A DNA stretch of 64,000 bases from Paracoccus yibinensis (lineage in GTDB: Bacteria > Pseudomonadota > Alphaproteobacteria > Rhodobacterales > Rhodobacteraceae), in contig NZ_JAVCWH010000001.1 of NCBI RefSeq assembly GCF_030846195.1, positions 124,001 to 188,000 on the forward strand, in the 5' to 3' direction. The notes beneath the pieces were generated by a model that saw nothing but the letters and a program-made list of their open reading frames with translations, ran no database searches and was not told the DNA's origin. The translations under genes were made by a program, and so were the position numbers. Within the stretch, counting starts at the first letter, position 1. The number at the start of each line of letters is the position of its first letter. Of this stretch, positions 41,697 to 48,993 are shown piece after piece.

Positions 41697-43376
41697 TCAG
41701 CGGTCGCGGTTCAGCGCAGCGCCCAGGATATCACCCAGAGAGGCGCCCGAGTCGGAGGAACCATACTGATCGATGGCCTCTTTCTCCTCGGCGATCTCGC
41801 GGGCCTTGATCGACAGGCCCAGACGGCGGGTCTTGGTGTCGATGTTGGTGACGCGGGCATCGACCTTGTCACCGACCTGGAATCGCTCGGGACGCTGATC
41901 CTGACGGTCGCGGGCCAGATCGGAACGGCGGATGAACGACTTGACGCCGTTGTATTCCACCTCGATGCCGCCATCCTCGATCGCGGTGACCTCGACGGTG
42001 ACGACCGAACCACGCTTCACACCGTCAACGGCTTCGGCCATGTTTTCGTTTTCCAGCGCCTTGATCGACAGGCTGATGCGTTCCTTCTCGACATCCACGT
42101 CCTGCACGACGGCTTTGACCACGTCGCCCTTGCGGAAGTCCTGGATCGCGTCTTCGCCACGGGCATCCCACGAGATGTCCGACAGGTGGACCATGCCGTC
42201 GATATCGCCTTCAAGGCCCACGAACAGACCGAATTCGGTGATGTTCTTGACCTCGCCTTCGATGACGGTGCCCGAGGGATGGGCTTCGGCAAAGACTTCC
42301 CAAGGGTTGCGCTGCGTCTGCTTCAGACCCAACGAAACGCGGCGCTTGGATTCGTCGATCTCCAGCACCATCACGTCAACCTCTTGCGAGGTGGAGACGA
42401 TCTTGCCCGGATGGACGTTCTTCTTGGTCCAGGACATTTCGGACACATGGACCAGACCCTCGACCCCGGCTTCCAGCTCGACGAAGGCGCCGTAGTCGGT
42501 GATGTTGGTCACGCGGCCCTGGTGGACCGAACCGATGGGGAACTTGTCGCCCACGGTGTCCCACGGATCGGACTGGAGCTGCTTCATGCCCAGGCTGATG
42601 CGGTGGCTGTCCTTGTTGATCTTGATGACCTGGACCTTCAGGGTCTCGCCGATCGACAGGATCTCGGACGGGTGGTTGACGCGGCGCCAGGCCATGTCGG
42701 TGACGTGCAGCAGGCCGTCAACGCCGCCCAGGTCGACGAACGCACCGTATTCGGTGATGTTCTTGACGACGCCGTCCACGGTCTGGCCTTCGGTCAGGTT
42801 GGCGATGACCTCGGCGCGCTGTTCGGCGCGGCTTTCTTCCAGGATGGCGCGGCGCGACACGACGATGTTGCCACGGCGGCGGTCCATCTTCAGGATCTGG
42901 AACGGCTGCTTCAGACCCATGAGCGGGCCGGCGTCGCGCACGGGGCGCACATCGACCTGGCTGCCGGGCAGGAAGGCCACGGCGCCGCCCAGATCGACCG
43001 TGAAGCCGCCCTTGACGCGGCCGAAGATGGCGCCTTCGACGCGCTCTTCATCGGCATAGGCTTTTTCCAGACGGTCCCAGGCTTCTTCGCGGCGGGCTTT
43101 CTCGCGCGAGATGCTGGCTTCGCCGCGGGCGTTTTCCACGCGGTCCAGATAGACTTCGACTTCGTCGCCAACCTTGATGTTGGGTTCTTCGCCGGGGTTC
43201 GCGAATTCCTTCAGATCGACGCGGCCTTCCATCTTGTAGCCCACGTCGATGATGGCCTGGCCCGCCTCGATGGCGATGACGCGGCCCTTGACGACCGAAC
43301 CTTCGTCCGGGGTGTCAATGTCGAAGCTTTCGTTCAGGAGGGCTTCGAATTCCTCCATGGTCGCTTTAGCGCACAT
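41697..43376 (-). CDS. rpsA: 30S ribosomal protein S1
   Basis: This 559-residue protein has six tandem S1 (OB-fold) RNA-binding repeats, bringing mRNA to the 30S subunit. The repeated pattern is visible in [41 protein letters not shown] and [20 protein letters not shown] (first 20 residues of each shown). It starts [20 protein letters not shown]; an internal Met seven residues in is an alternative start. A good promoter lies about 155 bp upstream, leaving a long leader that could allow autoregulation. Confidence 0.97.
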   Translation of the reverse strand: MCAKATMEEFEALLNESFDIDTPDEGSVVKGRVIAIEAGQAIIDVGYKMEGRVDLKEFANPGEEPNIKVGDEVEVYLDRVENARGEASISREKARREEAWDRLEKAYADEERVEGAIFGRVKGGFTVDLGGAVAFLPGSQVDVRPVRDAGPLMGLKQPFQILKMDRRRGNIVVSRRAILEESRAEQRAEVIANLTEGQTVDGVVKNITEYGAFVDLGGVDGLLHVTDMAWRRVNHPSEILSIGETLKVQVIKINKDSHRISLGMKQLQSDPWDTVGDKFPIGSVHQGRVTNITDYGAFVELEAGVEGLVHVSEMSWTKKNVHPGKIVSTSQEVDVMVLEIDESKRRVSLGLKQTQRNPWEVFAEAHPSGTVIEGEVKNITEFGLFVGLEGDIDGMVHLSDISWDARGEDAIQDFRKGDVVKAVVQDVDVEKERISLSIKALENENMAEAVDGVKRGSVVTVEVTAIEDGGIEVEYNGVKSFIRRSDLARDRQDQRPERFQVGDKVDARVTNIDTKTRRLGLSIKAREIAEEKEAIDQYGSSDSGASLGDILGAALNRDR

Positions 43377-43531
43377 ATATGATCGGTTTCCTTTACGACG
43401 ATTTTACTGGCCATGCGGTTGGCTCCGCCGGTCTTTATGGCTGCCCTCGGGAACGGCAAAGGGTCGCGGCATGACGCCCGACCCGTTCAGATGCGGCCTG
43501 TTCTGACCATCTCGCCCCTAAGACTGACCGC

Positions 43532-43560
43532 CATATAAGGACGAAAAGCGGGAAACTCAA
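43532..43560 (-). promoter_or_regulatory. sigma-70-type promoter for rpsA
   Basis: On the minus strand, TTGAGT (43560-43555) and TATATG (43537-43532) are 17 bp apart. The transcript would have a leader of about 150 nt before the rpsA ATG at 43376. Confidence 0.6.
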
Positions 43561-43578
43561 CGCGAAAGTCACAAAAGG

Positions 43579-43600
43579 GATATGTCAGTTGAGAGATATC
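43579..43600 (+). promoter_or_regulatory. candidate Mo-box (ModE-type operator) upstream of modA
   Basis: GATAT (43579-43583) and ATATC (43596-43600) form an inverted repeat with a 12-bp centre, ending 60 bp before the modA ATG. Half-sites containing ATAT near CG resemble ModE-family Mo-boxes. The match is partial, and no modE gene is in the window. Confidence 0.35.
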
Positions 43601-43629
43601 GCTTGCAGGATCGGGGCGGCAAGCAATAG

Positions 43630-43641
43630 GTTCGGCCGAAC
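43630..43641. promoter_or_regulatory. 12-bp perfect palindrome before modA
   Basis: GTTCGGCCGAAC at 43630-43641 is a perfect palindrome 18 bp before the modA start, overlapping the expected leader. It may be an operator; a hairpin is unlikely because there is no loop. Confidence 0.3.
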
Positions 43642-43659
43642 GTATCGACCGAGGCGCCG

Positions 43660-44397
43660 ATGATCCGCCCTGCCCTTCTGCTTGCCCTGCTCGCCAGCCC
43701 GGCCATGGCTGATGATGTCACCGTCTTCGCCGCGGCCTCGCTGAAGAATGCCCTGGACGAGGTCGCGGCACAGTTCATGCAAGAGACCGGCCATGATGTG
43801 ACGATTTCCTATGCCGGGTCGAACACCTTGGCCAAGCAGATCATCGCAGGGGCGCCCGCCGATCTGTTCATTTCGGCCAGCAAGGAATGGATGGACCTGG
43901 TTGAGGATGCCGGCCTGATCGAAAGGCGGACCGATCTTCTGGGCAACCGCCTGGTGCTGATCGCGCATGGCGCGGCGCAGCCGGTGCAGATTTCGCCGGA
44001 TACCGATCTGGCCGGTCTGCTGGACGGCGGCAAGCTGGCCATGGCCCTGGTCGATTCCGTTCCCGCCGGACAATACGGCAAGGCCGCCCTGGAAAACCTT
44101 GGCCTGTGGGACGACGTCCAGGCCGATGTCGCGCAGTCCGACAACGTGCGTGCCGCCCTGGCGCTTGTCGCGACCGGAGAGGCGCCCCTCGGCATCGTCT
44201 ATGCCACGGATGCGGCCGCCGAGGATGGCGTGACCATCGTGGGCGAATTTCCGTCGGACAGCCATCACCCGATGACCTATCCCGCCGCCCTGCTGGCCGG
44301 GGCATCGGACGATGCCGACCAGGCCTTCCATGACGCCTTGTCGGGCAGCGCGGCGGTCGCGGTCTTCGAAAAGCATGGCTTCACGGTGATGAACTGA
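43660..44397 (+). CDS. modA: molybdate ABC transporter substrate-binding protein
   Basis: This 245-residue periplasmic protein binds molybdate. The signal peptide MIRPALLLALLASPAMA precedes DDVTVFAAASLKNALDEVAA, the family signature, with the oxyanion-binding Ser. Further motifs are YAGSNTLAKQIIAGAPADLF and VDSVPAGQYGKAALENLGLW. It leads modABC and supplies Mo for molybdopterin enzymes such as the formate dehydrogenase encoded 4 kb downstream. Confidence 0.96.
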   Translation: MIRPALLLALLASPAMADDVTVFAAASLKNALDEVAAQFMQETGHDVTISYAGSNTLAKQIIAGAPADLFISASKEWMDLVEDAGLIERRTDLLGNRLVLIAHGAAQPVQISPDTDLAGLLDGGKLAMALVDSVPAGQYGKAALENLGLWDDVQADVAQSDNVRAALALVATGEAPLGIVYATDAAAEDGVTIVGEFPSDSHHPMTYPAALLAGASDDADQAFHDALSGSAAVAVFEKHGFTVMN

Positions 44398-44398
44398 C

Positions 44399-45094
44399 GT
44401 GGCCGACTGGCTGACCCCCGAGGCTTGGCAAGCCGTCCGCCTGTCATTGAAGGTGTCGCTGTGGGCAACGCTGGCGAGCCTGCCACTGGGGATCCTGGCG
44501 GCCTATGCGCTGGCCCGCTGGCGCTTTCCGGGGCATGGGCTGCTGAACGGGCTGGTGCATCTGCCCTTGGTGCTGCCGCCGGTCGTCACAGGCTATCTGC
44601 TGCTGCTGACTTTCGGGCGGCGCGGTTGGATCGGGCAATGGCTGGATCAGATCGGCATCGTCCTGGCGTTCCGCTGGACGGGCGCGGCCCTGGCCGCCGC
44701 CATCATGGCCTTTCCGCTGATGGTCCGCGCAATTCGCCTGTCCGTCGAGGCGGTGGATCCCCGACTGGAACAAGCCGCCTCCACCCTGGGGGCGTCGCGT
44801 CCCTGGGTGTTCCTGACCGTGACCCTGCCCCTGATCCTGCCGGGCATCCTGGCGGGTGCGATCCTGGCATTCGCCAAGGCCATGGGGGAATTCGGCGCGA
44901 CGATCACCTTCGTGTCGAACATTCCCGGCCAGACGCAGACCGTGCCTTCGGCCATCTATGCCTTCCTGCAGGCGCCAGGAGGCGAGACGGCGGCTGCCCG
45001 GCTGGTCCTTGCGGCCATTGCGGTTGCCCTGGGGGCGCTGTTCCTGTCGGAATGGCTGTCGCGGCTGGTCGCACGGCGGATCGGGGGGGCGTGA
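44399..45094 (+). CDS. modB: molybdate ABC transporter permease
   Basis: This 231-residue permease has five or six helices. It begins at a GTG (44399) one base after the modA stop; the protein reads MADWLTPEAWQAVRLSLKVS. The EAA-type loop is EQAASTLGASRPWVFLTVTL. The segment FAKAMGEFGATITFVSNIPG is diagnostic of ModB. Its stop overlaps the modC ATG by 1 bp. Confidence 0.96.
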   Translation: MADWLTPEAWQAVRLSLKVSLWATLASLPLGILAAYALARWRFPGHGLLNGLVHLPLVLPPVVTGYLLLLTFGRRGWIGQWLDQIGIVLAFRWTGAALAAAIMAFPLMVRAIRLSVEAVDPRLEQAASTLGASRPWVFLTVTLPLILPGILAGAILAFAKAMGEFGATITFVSNIPGQTQTVPSAIYAFLQAPGGETAAARLVLAAIAVALGALFLSEWLSRLVARRIGGA

Positions 45095-46179
45095 TGCTGT
45101 CCGTCACGCTGCGCCACCGGTTCGCGGGCTTCACGCTGGATGTGGGTTTCGATGCGCCGGAGGGGTTGACAGCGCTGTTCGGGCATTCGGGATCCGGCAA
45201 GACCACGGTGGTCAATGCCGTGGCCGGGCTGCTGCGTCCCGACTTCGCCTGCATCACGGATGGGGATACGGTGCTGACCGACAGCCGACGGGGGATCTTC
45301 CTGCCGCCGCACCGGCGAGGCATCGGATATGTTTTCCAGGACGCAAGGCTGTTTCCCCACCTGACCGTGCGGCAGAACCTGCTGTTCGGCCATTGGTTCA
45401 CCGGCCGGGGACAAAAGGCCCAACTGTCCCGCGTGGTTGACATGCTGGGCATCGGCGCGCTGCTGCCGCGTCGTCCTGCCGCGCTGTCGGGGGGCGAACG
45501 CCAACGGGTCGCGCTTGGCCGCGCGATCCTGTCCCATCCCCGGATGCTGCTGATGGACGAACCGCTCGCGTCCCTGGACCAGCCCCGCAAGGACGAGATC
45601 CTGCCCTATCTGGAACGCCTGCGCGATGAGGTGGGGCTGCCGATCCTCTATGTCACCCATTCCCCGGCCGAGGTCGCCCGGCTGGCCACCACCATTGTCC
45701 TGATGGACCGTGGCCGCGTCCTGGCATCCGGTCCCGCGGCGCAGGTCATGTCGGACCCTGCGACTGCCCCGAGGCTCGGACTGGCGGACACCGGCGCCAT
45801 CCTGACCGCACAGATAAAGGGGCAGGATGCCGATGGACTGACCTGGCTCTCGACACCCGCCGGGCCGTTGTTCCTGCCGCAGGTCGCGGCGCCCATAGGC
45901 CGCAGTCTGCGCCTGCGGATCCTGGCGCAGGACGTGATGATCGCGACCGTGCCCCCGCAAGGGATTTCAGCCCTGAACATCATTCCCGCCACGGTCCGCG
46001 ACCTGACCCATGCGGACGGCGGCGTGCTGGTGCGGCTTGATGTGGGCGGGCAGGCTATCCTGTCGCGGATCACCGCGCGATCGGCCCGCGTTCTGGACCT
46101 GCAACCCGGCAAGCCGGTTCATGCCGTGCTGAAGGCGGTTTCCGTGGCACCCGGCACGATCGGCCTTTCCGCCGGCTGA
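45094..46179 (+). CDS. modC: molybdate ABC transporter ATPase
   Basis: This 361-residue ATPase energises ModB. It shows Walker A GHSGSGKTT, Q-loop VFQDARLFPHLTV, signature LSGGERQRVALGRA, Walker B LLMDEPLASLD and H-loop VTHSPAEV. A C-terminal TOBE/Mop-like domain (about 290-361: SALNIIPATVRDLTHADGGV) binds oxyanion and may give feedback control. Its last 61 bp overlap the convergent metallophosphoesterase gene. Confidence 0.96.
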   Translation: MLSVTLRHRFAGFTLDVGFDAPEGLTALFGHSGSGKTTVVNAVAGLLRPDFACITDGDTVLTDSRRGIFLPPHRRGIGYVFQDARLFPHLTVRQNLLFGHWFTGRGQKAQLSRVVDMLGIGALLPRRPAALSGGERQRVALGRAILSHPRMLLMDEPLASLDQPRKDEILPYLERLRDEVGLPILYVTHSPAEVARLATTIVLMDRGRVLASGPAAQVMSDPATAPRLGLADTGAILTAQIKGQDADGLTWLSTPAGPLFLPQVAAPIGRSLRLRILAQDVMIATVPPQGISALNIIPATVRDLTHADGGVLVRLDVGGQAILSRITARSARVLDLQPGKPVHAVLKAVSVAPGTIGLSAG

Positions 46180-46964
46180 TGGGCGACCCAGACCCCGCTT
46201 TCGCGCGAAAAATATTCGTGTTCAGGTGAGTTGAACCCCTGACCCATCGGCGCGATATGGCGTTCGATGGACAGAAAAGGACTGTCGATCTGCAGGACCG
46301 CAAATTCGTTCTGCCGGTCCGACAGCCGCCCGCACAGCGCGCTGCCGCCCTGCACCTGCAATAGTCCCGGATGGGCCGTCTGGTCCAGCATCGCACCCGT
46401 CGCCCAGACATGCAGATGACCCGACAGCGCGATCTGCGCCCCGGCGCGCTCCAGTCGCGCCAGGGCCTGAGGCGCGCGACGCGACAATTCCTTGTCCACC
46501 TGGGCCAGATGCTCCAAAGGGTGGTGCAGCGCCACGATGTTCATGCCATTGCGATCCAGGCTGCGTTCGAGGCGCCGGATTTCGCCGTCGCGGATGATGC
46601 CGCGCTGAACGGCAAAGGGATCAACGCTGTTGAGGCCCAGAACCCGCACCGGTCCGAGCTTGCGTGTGGGCGTCAGATCCGAACCGACCGCCTGCCGAAA
46701 GCCACGCCAGGGCATGAGGAAGCGGACGGGCAGGTTGTACAGCGGCACGTCGTGATTGCCCGGAATGACCAGCAGCGGCGCCCGGATCCGTTCCAGAAAG
46801 GCGGCTGCCTGGGCATACTGGGCGGCGCGGGCACGATGCGTCAGGTCGCCCGTGATGACCACAAGATCCGCCCTCGCCCCGTTCACATGATCAAGCAGCG
46901 GTTCTACAAGATCGGCGCGGTGATATCCGAAATGGAGGTCGGACAGGTGGGCAATGCGGATCAC
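46119..46964 (-). CDS. calcineurin-like metallophosphoesterase
   Basis: This 281-residue cytoplasmic enzyme has the two-metal phosphoesterase core: HLSDLHFG (DxH), VITGDLTH (GDxx), VIPGNHDVP (GNHD), ALHHPLEH and SGHLHVWA (GHxH). All ligands are present, so it should be active. The substrate may be a cyclic nucleotide or a phospholipid-type phosphodiester. Its ATG overlaps the preceding lipid-kinase stop (ATGA), pairing it with that gene. The 3' end overlaps modC. Confidence 0.9.
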   Translation of the reverse strand: MIRIAHLSDLHFGYHRADLVEPLLDHVNGARADLVVITGDLTHRARAAQYAQAAAFLERIRAPLLVIPGNHDVPLYNLPVRFLMPWRGFRQAVGSDLTPTRKLGPVRVLGLNSVDPFAVQRGIIRDGEIRRLERSLDRNGMNIVALHHPLEHLAQVDKELSRRAPQALARLERAGAQIALSGHLHVWATGAMLDQTAHPGLLQVQGGSALCGRLSDRQNEFAVLQIDSPFLSIERHIAPMGQGFNSPEHEYFSRESGVWVAHQPAERPIVPGATETAFSTA

Positions 46965-47911
46965 GCCTGCGCATCCCTGGTCTTGCTGCTGCCATCGGCC
47001 GGAACCAGGACCTTCAGCGCGCCCTGTCGGACCTGGACGTGGAAGGGGCTTTCCATGCGCGTCTTTTCCCCGTCATGCGCGACCAACTGCTGAGGCCTGT
47101 CCGTTTCGATGGTCAGACTGTCGGTAACGATCAGGTCGAAGTCGCTGTCCTTGGCGCTGAACCCGAAGGCCAGCCGAAGGGCCGACCGCAGCAGTGGCAG
47201 GGGCTTGCGCGCCTTGGCGATCAGAACGGCCAGGTTTCCGGCGCGGATCGCATCGGCCCCGTCCAGGCCGAAGGCATCAAGCTGATAGGCGCTGCGCGCG
47301 ACGAAAACCAGGGCCGTCGTGAACCGGCGTTCCTTGCCATCGACAATCGCGGTCAGCCGCATCGGATTGCGCAGCCGGCGCAGCGCCACCAGCACCGACC
47401 AATAGGCCGCCATCCGCGACCGGCCCCAGCGTTTGTAGATCCCCTCTCGGGTCTTGAGGATGTGGGGATAGGCGCCCAGGCTGACATTGTTCAGGAAGAC
47501 CAGATCGTCGATCTGCCCCACGTCCACCGCACGGGGGCGGGCATCCAGCAGCGTCTCAAGCCCTTCCTCGATCGTTTCGCCCACACCAAGATCGCGCGCG
47601 AAGTAATTGAACGTGCCCCCCGGCAATACGCCCATCAGCGCGTCTGTTTCCGCCAGGGCGCCAGCGACCGCGGATTGCGTGCCGTCTCCGCCCACGGCGA
47701 CGATGACGTCAAAGCCGTCCGCGACCGCCTGCCGGGCAAGGTGGCTCAACTGGTCGCCCTGGCTGGTTTCACGCAGCGCGAATTCGGCCACCTTGTCCTG
47801 CAGGGCGGCGCGGATCGTGTCCGCCTGATCATCCTGCTTTCCCGATCTCCGGTTGCGGATCACGCACAGTCTGCAGGCTGAAAGATCCACCTTGTCGGCT
47901 GTATCGCGCAT
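46961..47911 (-). CDS. diacylglycerol-kinase-family lipid kinase
   Basis: This 316-residue protein belongs to the DAGK/YegS/sphingosine-kinase family. The nucleotide-binding motif is VAVGGDGTQSAVAGAL, followed by VLPGGTFNYFARDLG. The N-terminal RLCVIRNRRSGK corresponds to the family's NPxSG-like strand. It would phosphorylate a lipid alcohol at the membrane; the lipid is not identifiable. It forms a two-gene, translationally coupled unit with the metallophosphoesterase. Confidence 0.9.
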   Translation of the reverse strand: MRDTADKVDLSACRLCVIRNRRSGKQDDQADTIRAALQDKVAEFALRETSQGDQLSHLARQAVADGFDVIVAVGGDGTQSAVAGALAETDALMGVLPGGTFNYFARDLGVGETIEEGLETLLDARPRAVDVGQIDDLVFLNNVSLGAYPHILKTREGIYKRWGRSRMAAYWSVLVALRRLRNPMRLTAIVDGKERRFTTALVFVARSAYQLDAFGLDGADAIRAGNLAVLIAKARKPLPLLRSALRLAFGFSAKDSDFDLIVTDSLTIETDRPQQLVAHDGEKTRMESPFHVQVRQGALKVLVPADGSSKTRDAQA

Positions 47912-47975
47912 CTGCCACTCCGCTGGTTGTCACAGACAACACGACGGGCCGCAGCGCGGTTTCACGTCCGCAAGA

Positions 47976-48176
47976 TCAAAGCCGCTGCGCCGCCTGTTCG
48001 ACCGAGGGGCGCAGCCCTGCACCCCCTGCCGCGATATAGGATTTCAACTGGTCGCGCATCCGAGGCTCCCAATAGTCCTTGAGATGCGCGGCGATCTTGT
48101 CAGGCGCATCGCCGGGCTGGGTGTCGAAAAAGGTGGCGATCTGGTTGGCCATGGTGACCATCTTCTCAGGCGACAT
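47976..48176 (-). CDS. fdsD: formate dehydrogenase delta subunit
   Basis: This 66-residue protein matches FdsD, the small subunit found with soluble NAD-dependent formate dehydrogenases. It begins MSPEKMVTMANQIATFFDT and contains KIAAHLKDYWEPRMRDQLKS. It supports cofactor insertion or stability of FdsA. The ATG overlaps the fdhD 3' end by 11 bp. It is the last gene of fdsGBA-fdhD-fdsD. Confidence 0.92.
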   Translation of the reverse strand: MSPEKMVTMANQIATFFDTQPGDAPDKIAAHLKDYWEPRMRDQLKSYIAAGGAGLRPSVEQAAQRL

Positions 48177-48990
48177 CGGAAACCTCGGCGCGCAGCCGCT
48201 GGGGGTGGCAGAACAGGTCGAACCCCTCGCCCCGCGCAAAGGCGGCAAGGGTCAGGCCCGCGCCCTCGGCCAGGCGCAGGGCATGCAGCGTGGGGGCAGA
48301 GACGGCGATCAGGATGGCGCAGCCCGCCATCACGCATTTCTGGACCATCTCGGTCGACACCCGGCTGGTCAGGACGATGGCGCCCTGCGCAGGGTCGATG
48401 CCCTGCCGGGCCATGGCGCCGATCAGCTTGTCCAGGGCATTGTGGCGGCCCACATCCTCACGCGCCAGGACCACGCCCTGGCCCGGCAACAGGAAGCCTG
48501 CCGCATGGACAGCGCGCGTCCGGTCATGCAGCGGCTGCCAGCCGCGCAGGGACTCGGTCGCCGCCGCGATCTCCGCGACCGCCAGCATCGGGCCGGTGTC
48601 GGACAGGCTGGGCAGCGACCGCACCGCAGCCTCGATGCTGTCGATGCCGCACAACCCGCAGCCGACCGGACCCGCCAGCGAACGACGGCGGGCGGCAAGC
48701 GCCGCGCCGCGATCCTCGGCAAGCCACATCTGCGCCTCGATCCCCTTGGGGTGGGCGATCACGTCGCAACTGGCGATCTGGTCCAGGGCGGTCACGATCC
48801 CTTCGGTCAGGGAAAAGCCTACCGCGAAATCCTCGACATCCGCAGGCGTCGCCATCATCACGGCATGGGTCGAGCCGTCATAGACCATGGCGATGGCCGT
48901 TTCCTCGGGCAGTGCGCGCGTTACCGCAACGTGGCTGCCCGGTCGGTAGTGGGTCGCGTCCGTGGCCCCGAAGGGCGGCGGCAGGTCCAT
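48166..48990 (-). CDS. fdhD: formate dehydrogenase accessory sulfurtransferase
   Basis: This 274-residue protein transfers sulfur to the Mo cofactor of formate dehydrogenase. The catalytic CxxC is in VGCGLCGIDSIEAAV. Other motifs are EDVGRHNALDKLIGAM, TSRVSTEMVQKCVMAG and LIAVSAPTLHALRLAEGAGL. It starts 3 bp after the fdsA stop, so it is made together with its client enzyme. Confidence 0.96.
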   Translation of the reverse strand: MDLPPPFGATDATHYRPGSHVAVTRALPEETAIAMVYDGSTHAVMMATPADVEDFAVGFSLTEGIVTALDQIASCDVIAHPKGIEAQMWLAEDRGAALAARRRSLAGPVGCGLCGIDSIEAAVRSLPSLSDTGPMLAVAEIAAATESLRGWQPLHDRTRAVHAAGFLLPGQGVVLAREDVGRHNALDKLIGAMARQGIDPAQGAIVLTSRVSTEMVQKCVMAGCAILIAVSAPTLHALRLAEGAGLTLAAFARGEGFDLFCHPQRLRAEVSDVA

Positions 48991-48993
48991 GTC

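Noticed and set aside
40467..43382. A roughly 970-codon open frame antisense to trpF, lapA, ihfB and rpsA
   Set aside because: It is a mirror of the S1 repeats and other real genes. The repeated look comes from the rpsA S1 domains.
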